64,000 bases of DNA from Fredinandcohnia onubensis (GTDB taxonomy: Bacteria; Bacillota; Bacilli; Bacillales; Bacillaceae_L), in the NCBI RefSeq assembly GCF_002734285.1, contig NZ_NSEA01000011.1, positions 268,986-332,985 of the forward strand, in the 5' to 3' direction. This document shows, in pieces, positions 35,557-44,578 of the stretch. Under the pieces are notes generated by a model. The model was given only the letters and a program-made list of their open reading frames with translations, searched no databases and was not told the origin of the DNA. Numbering within the stretch: position 1 is the first letter of the stretch; every line of letters begins with the position of its first letter. A program made the translations under genes and the position numbers.

Positions 35557-38494
35557 AGGCGCGCACTCCCTTAAAGCTCTTTAGTCCTTTAGCTGTTTCG
35601 TCCTGTTGTTTTTGTTTCAATGTTTCTTTATCATATGTGGAACGTCTGCATATTTGTTTAAACTCACAGAATTTGCATTCATTCTCATCATCAGTCATCG
35701 TGAAATGCCCATGTTCCACAATCGAAAGAAGCTTGTCTAAAATGTCCTTTCCATTCGTACGGGTGGTTTCTTCCTGTTCTCGTTCAAATCGTTTCCCCGC
35801 TCCCTTTCGCGTTGGAAATAAATAAGAGCTCTTTTTCACCGATCCATCATCAATTCCTAAATGTGCTTCAATTGCAAGTGTGTAGAGGAGATGCTGGAGC
35901 TGTCTTCCACCTTTAAAGAACTCTTTTGTCTTATAGCCCCAACTACTTCCCGTTTTATAATCAATAATATGGTAAGAACCATCTGATAACTGATCCACTC
36001 GATCAATGATTCCCCTAACATGAACCTTTCCTGATGGAAGTTCAATCACTGCTGGTGCGTCTTCACCAAAGGAATATTCAAAATACAAAGGTTCTCCTAA
36101 CTCATTATTTTCTTCTTCGATTCGTAAAAAGGTTGCACATGACTCGATTATATCTTCTGTTTCTAGTCTTTCCGTTCGTACATTTGGTGGTGGAATGAGA
36201 GTTTTTACATATTCCAACCCATCTTCTGCTATTTTGGTTAGCAGGTGTATATGTTTGTCGAAGGAAGGTCTTTCTTTTCGAGCCTTGATTTCTTTATAAA
36301 AATTCTCAAAAATTTCATGTAGCAAGCTTCCCCTCGTTTTTGCATCTAACCATCGGGTCGGGTCATAGGAAATATCCTCATTTACTTTTAGCCGCAATAC
36401 ATTTTCTAAAAAATAGGCATATGGGCATTTCGCAATTTTTTCGAGTTTCCCAGCAGAAATCGTAATCTCTTGGTTTTTACGAGGATCAAACCCTGTCGTA
36501 TCACTTTCAATTTTCCCTTCATACACGGTAAAAGCAGGATCTTGCCTCATTCTTTCAGCATGAAGTCCTCTTGCAATATGTGAATGCCCAGCTAAAACGG
36601 ATTCCGCATTAAGATTATTTTGAGAGTCTATGATATGGTGGGTCCACCAATCTTCCCTATCTACAATGTGCTTTGTATCCACACCTGGAACATTCTTTTG
36701 TAGAGTTGTGAAATCTGCCGAAAAATCACCTGATTGAATTCGGTAGCATTGTAAAAACAAATAGGCAGGTGATACAACACGGTTTTCATTTATGTTAAAC
36801 CTGCAGTAGCTTACGGTAATGTCATGGTACGCAGCTGAGGCTAATAGCTGTGACATGAAATAAAGATTGCGTTTCGACTTTTCCTTTTCTAACGGAAGAA
36901 ATCTGCCCAATTTCTCACGTTCCATGTCAAGCAATAATGGGTCCTCCCCTGAATTACCTGGAAACCGCTGATTGTCCATCCCAACAATAAATACATGCTC
37001 ACGATTTACATAGATCCCTTTTTTATAGGACGAAATATGTAAATGTCCAGGCTTTGGTCGGGACTGGCCAATTTGAATTGATAGAAAATCATCCTCAAAT
37101 TTTTGATAAACATCAAATAAGGCTTCATTTGCATATGGCAACAGGTTTTCGATTCGTTCTAGTAATGTCTCTTTTGCTAGTTGGTCAAATACGGAGGACA
37201 CTTTACAATAGTTTTGAAGAAAATACTTAATCGTTTTTAGCAGATCACGATAGACGATGGTTCCGTCAGGTTGGTTTGTAGGTGTTTGTCTGAACAAAGA
37301 CGAAAACCATTTTAAAAGCCATTGATAATGCTGGATTCGATCTTCTGAAGCGTTTTGTTGATTAATTTTTGCATGGATTTGTGAAAGATAACGCTCCTTC
37401 CCCCAACCAATGTGAGCATCCCGCAGCAAGTTTGCGATTCTAGCTTTTGATGGTGCTGCTTCCCATAAATCCATTAAATTTTCCTGTAGAAGTTCCAAGA
37501 AGACTCGCACACTATAAAATTCTTTCATCCAACCCAGGATGCCTGCCGCGAACTTACCAGGACGCGTAAAACCAATCGGGATCCCCTCACCGTACGTCAC
37601 AGGCAGTTGCATTCGTTCTGCTAAATGATACATAGCGGTTATATATTGCGAACTGGATGTGTAAAAAAGAGCAGCCTCATCAAACCGGATCCCTTTTTCC
37701 TTCATGCGAAATAGTACTTCCTTAAGCTCCATATCCTCCGTTTTCGCTGAAAAAAGGGAAAGTGTCGGAACCGTTGTTTGGCAATGTTCCACATCAAAAA
37801 GGTAGCTTAATGGTGTTTCGCCACCGAAAACAACCTTTGAAAAAGGAGAGTTTTCAGGTATCTCCATACCTCGAACTGCTTCCATCGGTAAATGGAAGTA
37901 GTTTGTTGGAAGTATACTTTTTAAAAATTCTACCTGTAGGTAAGCTAACCTTAAGTTGCTTTGAAATATGAAGACTTGGTTTCTAGAGTGATATTTTCCT
38001 AGAGCACTCCTGAAAAGCTCTGCTTCATCAATCATTTTATTTTTTTGAAGAAGCTCCTCATAAGATGCTAAAATAGTTATCATATCATCGCCTTTTGAAG
38101 TCGAAACAAAGTCTTCCCTAGAAAGAGAGCTACTTGTGTAGCCAGCCTGACGCAATAGCTTTACTGTTTGGTACATCCTTTGGCTTAAGGTCGGTGTGAT
38201 TTCAACCTCATGAAAATAGCGAAGCTCCGGCTTAAGCTCCAACATTAGCGAATACATAAAATGCGTTCCAAGTACATCATCAATTAGTTGTTTTTCTTCG
38301 GCAGAGTTGGATTCAAGTGCAAGATCCTTAACAGTTTTGATTTTGATATTCACGGCAAAATTATTATTTTGGGTAAATTGCCTAAGTATCTGTTCGCCAA
38401 TCATATATGAATCCACAAGTAAGATTTTTTCCGTTAAAAAATGCTCTTTGCATATCGTTTCGAGGTGTTTAATGAGAACTTCCAAGGTTTTCAC
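35549..38494 (-). CDS. AddB-like PD-(D/E)XK nuclease with Fe-S cluster motif
   Basis: A 981-residue partner of the helicase. The C-terminus has the AddB-type nuclease (GSLLHEIFENFYKE; GIIDRVD and HIIDYKTG). It also has the four-Cys iron-sulfur pattern: one Cys in KIAKCPYAYF and CKFCEFKQIC near the end. The N-terminal half resembles an inactivated helicase (HVFIVGMDNQRFPG) but shows no Walker A, unlike B. subtilis AddB. It is also about 180 residues shorter. The start is a GTG with GGAG close upstream; a TTG three codons later is also possible. Confidence 0.85.
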   Translation of the reverse strand: MKTLEVLIKHLETICKEHFLTEKILLVDSYMIGEQILRQFTQNNNFAVNIKIKTVKDLALESNSAEEKQLIDDVLGTHFMYSLMLELKPELRYFHEVEITPTLSQRMYQTVKLLRQAGYTSSSLSREDFVSTSKGDDMITILASYEELLQKNKMIDEAELFRSALGKYHSRNQVFIFQSNLRLAYLQVEFLKSILPTNYFHLPMEAVRGMEIPENSPFSKVVFGGETPLSYLFDVEHCQTTVPTLSLFSAKTEDMELKEVLFRMKEKGIRFDEAALFYTSSSQYITAMYHLAERMQLPVTYGEGIPIGFTRPGKFAAGILGWMKEFYSVRVFLELLQENLMDLWEAAPSKARIANLLRDAHIGWGKERYLSQIHAKINQQNASEDRIQHYQWLLKWFSSLFRQTPTNQPDGTIVYRDLLKTIKYFLQNYCKVSSVFDQLAKETLLERIENLLPYANEALFDVYQKFEDDFLSIQIGQSRPKPGHLHISSYKKGIYVNREHVFIVGMDNQRFPGNSGEDPLLLDMEREKLGRFLPLEKEKSKRNLYFMSQLLASAAYHDITVSYCRFNINENRVVSPAYLFLQCYRIQSGDFSADFTTLQKNVPGVDTKHIVDREDWWTHHIIDSQNNLNAESVLAGHSHIARGLHAERMRQDPAFTVYEGKIESDTTGFDPRKNQEITISAGKLEKIAKCPYAYFLENVLRLKVNEDISYDPTRWLDAKTRGSLLHEIFENFYKEIKARKERPSFDKHIHLLTKIAEDGLEYVKTLIPPPNVRTERLETEDIIESCATFLRIEEENNELGEPLYFEYSFGEDAPAVIELPSGKVHVRGIIDRVDQLSDGSYHIIDYKTGSSWGYKTKEFFKGGRQLQHLLYTLAIEAHLGIDDGSVKKSSYLFPTRKGAGKRFEREQEETTRTNGKDILDKLLSIVEHGHFTMTDDENECKFCEFKQICRRSTYDKETLKQKQQDETAKGLKSFKGVRAYD

Positions 38495-38575
38495 TCTCCA
38501 TTTTAGTAACTAGCCGTATTTTTTTGTTTCTATCGGCGTTATTTTTTTCGATCGATTTGATTTTAGACAAAATAA

Positions 38576-38607
38576 AAGGACGTCCAAATCTACATTCAGA
38601 CATCCTT
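38576..38607 (-). terminator. Terminator after cutC
   Basis: AAGGACGTC (38576-38584) pairs with GACATCCTT (38599-38607; one wobble); the minus strand continues TTTATTTTG. Confidence 0.65.
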
Positions 38608-38613
38608 GTTGTA

Positions 38614-39300
38614 TTAGCTCAGTAATTCTTTTATCGTTTTAATAGTATTCCCATTTATTGGTTCGCTAAACTTCCCATTTATTCGAACCGCAGATCCGAA
38701 ATGGTATTCGGTTGCATGAACTTTTTCATGAAGTTCTACAATATTGTTATGTGATAAGCCTGAGCCTGGCATAATGACCGGTGATGGTTTTTTAGCTAAT
38801 GCAAGCATTGTCTTAAGATTTTCTACACCTTCTAACGCCTTTGGCGCGCCTCCGGAGGTTAATACCGTTTGGATAGAATCGCTGTATTTTTGAAGGGTTT
38901 TATATGCTTCGATGATATCCTTTGCTTCATCAATTGCACGGTGGAAAGTAATCTTCATTCCATCCGCTGCCTCAATCACTTTTTCAAGAAAGGCTTCATC
39001 AATCTCCCCGCTTTCCGTTAAAGAACCAAATACAATTCCTGTTGCCCCAAGTTCCTTACAAACGTTTATATCTTCCAAGATCACTCGTTTGTCGTCCTCG
39101 GAATATGTAAATGAGTACCCATGGGGACGAATCATAACATGTACCGGAATGGAGACCGCTTGGACAACATCCTTTATAATTCCATAGGAAGGTGTTAATC
39201 CCCCTTCCGTCATTGCCGTTACTAATTCTAAACGATTTGCACCATGCTCTTCGGCCATTCTTGCATCTACTGCATCTTGTACAATAATTTCAACTAACAT
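38614..39300 (-). CDS. cutC: CutC family protein (copper homeostasis-like)
   Basis: This 228-residue TIM-barrel protein is collinear with CutC: ANRLELVTAMTEGGLTPSYG, VHVMIRPHGYSF, GIVFGSLTESGEIDE, ITFHRAIDEAKD, VLTSGGAPKALEG and the C-terminal HFGSAVRI. CutC was named for copper tolerance in E. coli, but its chemical role remains unclear. No copper genes lie nearby. It is a monocistronic unit with a terminator. Confidence 0.9.
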   Translation of the reverse strand: MLVEIIVQDAVDARMAEEHGANRLELVTAMTEGGLTPSYGIIKDVVQAVSIPVHVMIRPHGYSFTYSEDDKRVILEDINVCKELGATGIVFGSLTESGEIDEAFLEKVIEAADGMKITFHRAIDEAKDIIEAYKTLQKYSDSIQTVLTSGGAPKALEGVENLKTMLALAKKPSPVIMPGSGLSHNNIVELHEKVHATEYHFGSAVRINGKFSEPINGNTIKTIKELLS

Positions 39301-39346
39301 GTTTATTTCCTACCTTTTATGTAATTTGGTACCGCGTGTAACCATG

Positions 39347-39392
39347 GGGACGGTTCTCCTGGTCCCTTTTAAGGAACCAAGAGAACCGTCCC
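39347..39392. repeat. Interspersed inverted-repeat element
   Basis: GGGACGGTTCTC (39347-39358) pairs perfectly with GAGAACCGTCCC (39381-39392), with further partial pairing inside (CTGGT/ACCAA). There is no T run, so it is not a standard terminator. The GGGACGGTTCTC wording recalls a dispersed intergenic repeat I remember from Bacillaceae genomes (from memory only). It separates cutC from the DUF1648 gene. Confidence 0.55.
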
Positions 39393-39397
39393 TCTGG

Positions 39398-39892
39398 TCA
39401 CTTTATTTTAAACATCTTGTACATATAATACCCCATTGTCCCAAAAAGAGACACAAAAAAACCAATCATGTACCACATGCCTAGCCCTTCACTTCCTTGG
39501 GCGACACTAATCATTTCCAATGCACCAATCGCTAGGAAAAACGTCAGAAGGAAATTCATCACAATCAGCATTTTTCGAGAGGCTCTATATATTCCTTCTG
39601 CGTTTTCGGGTGTCACCTCAACAGGGTAATTATGAATATGCGGAAACTTACTCAAGATAAACATGGTCTTGAATAAAAAGGTTGCGACAATTGGGAGGAT
39701 GAGAACACTCCCTTTTCCGCCCCAGCTATCGGGCTCGCCGGCGATATTAAAGTGAGTAGGTACTCGATCCGGAATCTCACCCCAACTTACGATGATATAT
39801 ACATAAATACCCACTAAAAATAAAATAGATAGCGTTTCTAAAATTCTTTCAGATAGTGTTTTTTTGAGTTTTAGCACTGGTTTGTTAGACAT
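39398..39892 (-). CDS. DUF1648 membrane protein
   Basis: A protein of about 164 residues with four hydrophobic segments. The DUF1648 motif DRVPTHFNIAGEPDSWGGKG follows the first. DUF1648 proteins in bacilli (e.g. SdpI-like, YwaF-like contexts) are associated with bacteriocin immunity or signalling, but the role here is unknown. I start at the ATG 39890-39892 behind AAGGAGTGG; the longer frame to 39952 has no ribosome binding site. Confidence 0.8.
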   Translation of the reverse strand: MSNKPVLKLKKTLSERILETLSILFLVGIYVYIIVSWGEIPDRVPTHFNIAGEPDSWGGKGSVLILPIVATFLFKTMFILSKFPHIHNYPVEVTPENAEGIYRASRKMLIVMNFLLTFFLAIGALEMISVAQGSEGLGMWYMIGFFVSLFGTMGYYMYKMFKIK

Positions 39893-39953
39893 AAAAAAAA
39901 CCACTCCTTCCTCATACTTTTTTATACGATGATGGAGTGGTAAGGGTTTCATT

Positions 39954-40448
39954 TTATGACAATAATTTCAACAATTTATCCAAGGTTGTTTCTTCATAGT
40001 CCTTAACCGCTGTTAAGTATGGTAAAGTTATTTCTTCGGTTTGGTTTTCCCAGCTTAGGACAAGTGGAATTGACCCTATTATTGTGCCATCCTCTTTAAT
40101 AATTGACTCAAGATATTCCAACAACTGTGGGCGATCAATTACAGCTTCACCTATCCCGTCATCGTTAAGCTCGATGACCCCTGTCATTTTTGTACCGCGA
40201 ATTTGAAAAGTAACCTCTTCAGGAATCGGTGAGTCGTTTGTATTATAAGTGATTTTAAGAATATCTGGTGGTGTTTCCTTAATTTCACTAAAATTGACGT
40301 ATTGTAGTTGAGCTGTCCATGTATTAATAGTTTCTGGTGTTTCAACTGGTTTAAATACAACCATTCCATACCATTTCAATTCTTCCTTATTACACCCTGT
40401 AAGTAATATCATGATGAGAACGAACGGTATTAATTTTGACAGTTTCAT
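39954..40448 (-). CDS. Lipoprotein, hypothetical
   Basis: A 164-residue lipoprotein. Signal peptide MKLSKLIPFVLIMILLTGC has a lipobox LTGC with the modified Cys at 19. The mature part appears to be one beta-rich domain (WTAQLQYVNF, EVTFQIRGTKMTG, LVLSWENQTEEITL). I recognise no family. It is 61 bp upstream of the DUF1648 gene and downstream of the ABC permease, all co-directional, so possibly part of the same operon. Confidence 0.7.
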   Translation of the reverse strand: MKLSKLIPFVLIMILLTGCNKEELKWYGMVVFKPVETPETINTWTAQLQYVNFSEIKETPPDILKITYNTNDSPIPEEVTFQIRGTKMTGVIELNDDGIGEAVIDRPQLLEYLESIIKEDGTIIGSIPLVLSWENQTEEITLPYLTAVKDYEETTLDKLLKLLS

Positions 40449-40515
40449 ATCCCATCCCCCTGTTTGAAGCGTGGTGCGGTCTTTGCAGAGAACCGCCCCT
40501 TTTTCTATTAATCTT

Positions 40516-41586
40516 TTATTTTTTCCCGAGTTGCATTCTTATTCCTGCCATTTTTGTGAGAATGAAGTAGGCAATGATACTGAATCCAAGTCCTCCTAAA
40601 TGATATGACAGAAGGTTTGGGGGTTCATCGTATCTTTGTGAACCAAATACAATTCCGCCAAATAAGTAGAAACAAATGAACACTCCCACTTTTAGATAAG
40701 GTAACAACCTCTCATATGCCAAGATTCTACCGTTATTTTCGCTTTTAATACTTGTAGCTAGTCGCCTAATCAAGAGTAACGAGAAACCCGTTACAATAAT
40801 TGGGATAAGAATGACATCAATCGATTCTAAAAAGGTAGCCTGTTTCCATACATAAATTTCATTAATATCTCGTTCAAAATCCAACAATAATAATGGAAAT
40901 GAAAGATTCTGAGCATATGAATCAAAATGTTGGATTCCATAGTTTTCTTTTATAAAGTAATGGCCAGTGATTGCATGATAATGATTCATAAAGCCTTCCA
41001 TAATCAAGTTATATAACCCGTATGGTAAATATAGAAAAATCACACTAAATGCAAATTGCGAGATAAAACTTGCTCCAATTAAGCCCATAAGAAGACTAAA
41101 TGTAAATACGCCAATTAATGTAAAGAGAGCAAGTACATAATAGTACCCGAGTGCAGATAGTGGAAGATATTCATTCAATAACGAATTTCCAAGAAGAATC
41201 ATTGATATTAGTACACTAATGGTTAATGCTCCGATTAAATGTACAACTCCATATATCCATTTTGAGAAAAAGATTTCAGTTCTTTTATAGGGTAATGCTA
41301 ATGTAAAATCCAAGCTCTGATTTGTTCTCTCTAACCCAATTAATGCTGTTGCTAATAGAATAAGGGCTACTGTTTGAAATAACCCCACTTCTAAAAAGTT
41401 GCCAAAATAAAAGGTATAAGGCTCTGTATTGCCCCACTCTTCCCAGTGTAAAATCGAATTCTCTTCAATTTTTAAAAAGTTATTTAATTTGTATGGTAAG
41501 TAAAGACACACCAGCCAAAGTCCCCAAACAAAAAACTTTGTCTGCTTATAATTCCTGAGCCAAAGTGCCTTATTAAACAATATCAT
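40516..41586 (-). CDS. ABC transporter permease
   Basis: A 356-residue polytopic protein with about 8-10 hydrophobic segments, of the type paired with YtrB-like ATPases in GntR-controlled operons (ALIGLERTNQSLDFTLALPY is typical). Its start overlaps the end of the ATPase gene by 14 bp, showing translational coupling. In B. subtilis such systems respond to cell-wall antibiotics, but the substrate here is unknown. Confidence 0.8.
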   Translation of the reverse strand: MILFNKALWLRNYKQTKFFVWGLWLVCLYLPYKLNNFLKIEENSILHWEEWGNTEPYTFYFGNFLEVGLFQTVALILLATALIGLERTNQSLDFTLALPYKRTEIFFSKWIYGVVHLIGALTISVLISMILLGNSLLNEYLPLSALGYYYVLALFTLIGVFTFSLLMGLIGASFISQFAFSVIFLYLPYGLYNLIMEGFMNHYHAITGHYFIKENYGIQHFDSYAQNLSFPLLLLDFERDINEIYVWKQATFLESIDVILIPIIVTGFSLLLIRRLATSIKSENNGRILAYERLLPYLKVGVFICFYLFGGIVFGSQRYDEPPNLLSYHLGGLGFSIIAYFILTKMAGIRMQLGKK

Positions 41587-42457
41587 CGCCTCCTAATGCC
41601 GACACAAATATATCCTCAAGTGACATTGGCAATTCCTCTAAAAGCAACGGATTTTTCTCTTTTAATCGGGATACTGTTTCTTCTGTATTATCTCTAATTA
41701 AAAATGTGCACACACGTCCAATTTGACTTAGAATTTCGATGTTTGGAAGTTGCTCAATATCCTCAGGGAGGCCATTTTCCTTAAAGACGACCTGTACTTT
41801 TTTGTACTGTAGCTTAGCATCCTCCATCTTGATGATTGATTCGACTTCCCCGTCCTTTAACATAATAATTGTGTCCGCGATTTTCTCTAACTCCTCTAAA
41901 TGATGGCTTGAGATAAAAAGTGAAATCCTTGATTCCGAGACTTCCTCTAGTAGGAACTGAAGAATCTTTCTTTTTACTATCGCGTCTAGTCCATTCGTTG
42001 GCTCATCCAGTATGATTAGCTTTGCTCTTGTTGAAATGGATAAAATGATAAATAATAAGGCTTTCATCCCTCGTGAGAAGGTTCTAATTTTTCGTTTTTC
42101 TGGAAGGTCGAAACGCTGCAGTAGCTGATAGAAATACTCTTTATCAAAATTCACGTATATCGCTTCATATAAAGTTACTAACTCTTTGATACTATATCCA
42201 TTAAAAATCGAATTCGAATCAGGAACAAATACCATTTCCCCTTTTACTTCCGGGTGAGTAACAATGTTTTTCCCTTGAAATACAACCTCACCTTGTTCTG
42301 CATCTAATATGCCAACAAGGCTTCGGAGTAATGTTGTTTTTCCAACTCCATTTCGACCAACTAATCCGACAATCGATCCTTCACTTATTGAAAAAGAGAT
42401 ATTTTTTATCACTTTTTTTCCTTCAATGCTTTTTGAAAGATTATTAACTTTGAGCAT
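41573..42457 (-). CDS. ABC transporter ATP-binding protein (YtrB-like)
   Basis: A 294-residue nucleotide-binding protein: Walker A VGRNGVGKTTLL (33-44), signature-position TFSRGMKALLF (replacing LSGGQ), Walker B IILDEPTNGLD and H-loop ISSHHLEEL. The variant signature is usual for this exporter subgroup. It overlaps the GntR regulator gene by 14 bp upstream and the permease gene by 14 bp downstream. Confidence 0.88.
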   Translation of the reverse strand: MLKVNNLSKSIEGKKVIKNISFSISEGSIVGLVGRNGVGKTTLLRSLVGILDAEQGEVVFQGKNIVTHPEVKGEMVFVPDSNSIFNGYSIKELVTLYEAIYVNFDKEYFYQLLQRFDLPEKRKIRTFSRGMKALLFIILSISTRAKLIILDEPTNGLDAIVKRKILQFLLEEVSESRISLFISSHHLEELEKIADTIIMLKDGEVESIIKMEDAKLQYKKVQVVFKENGLPEDIEQLPNIEILSQIGRVCTFLIRDNTEETVSRLKEKNPLLLEELPMSLEDIFVSALGGDDIV

Positions 42458-42845
42458 TGCTGTCCTTCCCCCCTAACTCATCGACATACTTCTCAATCCA
42501 CTCAACAAATGTGTCTTTATTTATCCCAAGATAAGAAGCTTCTACGAGTAAAAGCTTTAATGATTGTTTAATTTCCTCCACTTTTTCATCATCCACCTTC
42601 ATAGGAAGCTGTTCTGAAACAAATGTACCCTTTCCCCTTCTCGTTTCAATGATTCCCTGGCGCTCAAGCTCCTGGTAAGCTTTGCTAACGGTGTTTGGGT
42701 TTACAAGGAGATTTGAGGAAAGCTCGCGAACACTAAATAATTTATCATTCGGTTGCAAGACTCCTTTTAAAATGAGTTCCTTGACTTGGTGTACAATTTG
42801 TTCCCAAATTGGTGTATTACTTCGTTCATCCAAATGAAAATACAA
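42444..42845 (-). CDS. GntR-family regulator, YtrA subfamily
   Basis: A repressor of about 133 residues with an N-terminal winged helix (SNTPIWEQIVHQVKELIL; PNTVSKAYQELERQGIIETR) and a short C-terminal dimerisation tail, as in YtrA. I start at TTG 42843-42845, 8 nt after AAAGGGG; a GTG at 42854 overlaps that ribosome binding site. A near-perfect palindrome about 45 bp upstream is its likely operator, giving autoregulation of the whole ABC operon. Confidence 0.87.
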   Translation of the reverse strand: MYFHLDERSNTPIWEQIVHQVKELILKGVLQPNDKLFSVRELSSNLLVNPNTVSKAYQELERQGIIETRRGKGTFVSEQLPMKVDDEKVEEIKQSLKLLLVEASYLGINKDTFVEWIEKYVDELGGKDSNAQS

Positions 42846-42888
42846 GCAAAACACCCCTTTCAGTTGATCTATGCCACTCGTGTTTTAG

Positions 42889-42911
42889 GTGTATTACATC
42901 ATGTAGTACAC
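42889..42911. promoter_or_regulatory. YtrA-type operator
   Basis: A 23-bp near-palindrome with arms GTGTA and TACAC separated by 13 bp; the interior TTACAT/ATGTAG is also symmetric. This agrees with the reported YtrA operator AGTGTA-N13-TACACT. It lies just upstream of the GntR-ABC operon. Confidence 0.75.
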
Positions 42912-43064
42912 TTAATACATTAAATAACATCTACTATTCTGTCAATATACATTCACCTAATTTTGTAAAAAATGTATTTCGTGGTTGATATTGTATCTGT
43001 TACACTAAAAAAGCAATACCTACATTCGTGTTAGGTTACTAGCACGTTACAAAGGAGAATACAC

Positions 43065-44297
43065 ATGAGTACGTTCGAACAAATGCTAGAAAAATATGCT
43101 GACTTAGCCGTAAGCGTTGGGGTTAATGTACAGCAAGGACAAAACCTACTTATTAATGCACCTATTTCAGCTGTAGAATATGTTAGAAAAGTTGTAAAAA
43201 AAGCTTATGAGGCTGGAGCAAGAAATGTATATGTGGAGTGGAATGATGATGAAATTACACGTACCCGCTTCGATCTTGCACCAGATGAAGCATTTTTGGA
43301 TTACCCTATGTGGAAGGCAAAAGGAATGGAAGAACTCGCAGAAAACGGAGCTGCCTTTTTGTCCATCATTTCATCCAATCCGGATTTACTAAAAGGGGTC
43401 AATCCCGAGCGTATTGCCAATGCAAATAAAACGGCTGGTAAAGCGCTGGAAAAATACCGAAATTATTCACAAGCAGATAAAGTAAGCTGGTCCGTTATTG
43501 CTGTGCCATCAGAAAGCTGGGCGGAAAAAGTATTCCCAAACCTCTCATCTGAAGAACAAGTTGAAAAGTTATGGGAAGCGATTTTCCAAGCAACTCGTGT
43601 GGATACTGAAAATCCTGTACAAGCATGGAAGGATCACAATGCAACTTTGCATGCAAAGGTTGAATACTTAAACAAGAAAAAATATAAAAAATTGCATTAT
43701 ACAGCACCTGGAACTGACTTAATGGTGGAACTGCCTGAGGGTCACGTTTGGATTGGCGGTGGTGGTGAAAACGAACAAAATATTCAATTCGTGGCCAATA
43801 TGCCAACTGAAGAGGTCTTCACCGTTCCTGCAAAAGAAGGTGTGAATGGTTATATTAGCAGTACGAAGCCCCTTAATTACGGAGGAAGCTTAATTGATGA
43901 CTTTACGTTAACCTTTGAAAATGGGCGAATCGTGGATATAAAGGCTGAAACAGGTGAAGATACACTCAAACGCCTTGTGGAAACTGACGAAGGCAGTCAC
44001 TATTTAGGTGAAGTTGCATTAGTTCCACATAGTTCACCTATTTCACAATCAAAAATTCTTTTTTACAATACTCTTTTTGATGAAAATGCATCCAATCACT
44101 TTGCAATCGGTAACGCATATGCCTTCTGTATTGAAGGTGGTAAAACGATGTCACGTGAAGAGCTAGTGAAAAAAGGGGCAAACTCAAGTATCACACATGT
44201 TGACTTTATGGTCGGCTCAGGTGAAATGGACATAGATGGCATCACGGCTGATGGCACCATCGAACCCGTCTTCCGTAAAGGGAACTGGGCATTCTAA
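43065..44297 (+). CDS. ampS: M29 family aminopeptidase (AmpS/PepS)
   Basis: A 410-residue metallo-aminopeptidase of family M29. The N-terminal domain begins FEQMLEKYADLAVSVGVNVQ. The catalytic domain includes GTDLMVELPEGHVWIGGGGENE, GEVALVPHSSPIS and GNAYAFCIEGGK. The closing SSITHVDFMVGSGEMDIDG supplies metal-binding His/Asp. It removes N-terminal residues from cytoplasmic peptides. AAAGGAGAATACAC precedes the ATG and a terminator follows. Confidence 0.92.
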   Translation: MSTFEQMLEKYADLAVSVGVNVQQGQNLLINAPISAVEYVRKVVKKAYEAGARNVYVEWNDDEITRTRFDLAPDEAFLDYPMWKAKGMEELAENGAAFLSIISSNPDLLKGVNPERIANANKTAGKALEKYRNYSQADKVSWSVIAVPSESWAEKVFPNLSSEEQVEKLWEAIFQATRVDTENPVQAWKDHNATLHAKVEYLNKKKYKKLHYTAPGTDLMVELPEGHVWIGGGGENEQNIQFVANMPTEEVFTVPAKEGVNGYISSTKPLNYGGSLIDDFTLTFENGRIVDIKAETGEDTLKRLVETDEGSHYLGEVALVPHSSPISQSKILFYNTLFDENASNHFAIGNAYAFCIEGGKTMSREELVKKGANSSITHVDFMVGSGEMDIDGITADGTIEPVFRKGNWAF

Positions 44298-44325
44298 TAT
44301 AGTACCAGACTACTGGAACAAGATA

Positions 44326-44375
44326 AAAAAGGCACCATTGGGGAGTATGTTTCTCTCTCAATGGAGCCTTTTTCC
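44326..44375 (+). terminator. Terminator after ampS
   Basis: AAAAAGGCACCATTG (44326-44340) pairs with CAATGGAGCCTTTTT (44359-44373), one mismatch, followed by TTT. The remaining bases to nadC hold the putative NiaR-like site and promoter. Confidence 0.75.
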
Positions 44376-44453
44376 CTCTTAAACTCCCCCATTTTGCATA
44401 TCCTTAGCTCAAAAAATTATTTTATTGAGACTATTGAAATTCAGCTGTTAATG

Positions 44454-44481
44454 TGTAAATATAGATGACAAGACACTTGTA
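44454..44481. promoter_or_regulatory. Candidate NiaR-type (NAD repressor) operator upstream of nadC
   Basis: On the minus strand the segment reads TACAAGTGTCTTGTCATC followed by TATATTTACA. This is close to the TGTCTTGACAT-TTTACA type of NiaR (YrxA) site that I recall from bacilli. It overlaps the region downstream of a possible -35 TTGAAA (44434-44439) about 100 bp before nadC. The match is from memory. Confidence 0.45.
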
Positions 44482-44578
44482 TTTTCAGTCGCGTCACTTA
44501 AACTTCTTTATATCCAAAAACTACTCTACCTAAGTTTGTGAAATTATTATCAAACTTATTTATCCTAGGAGGCAAACT

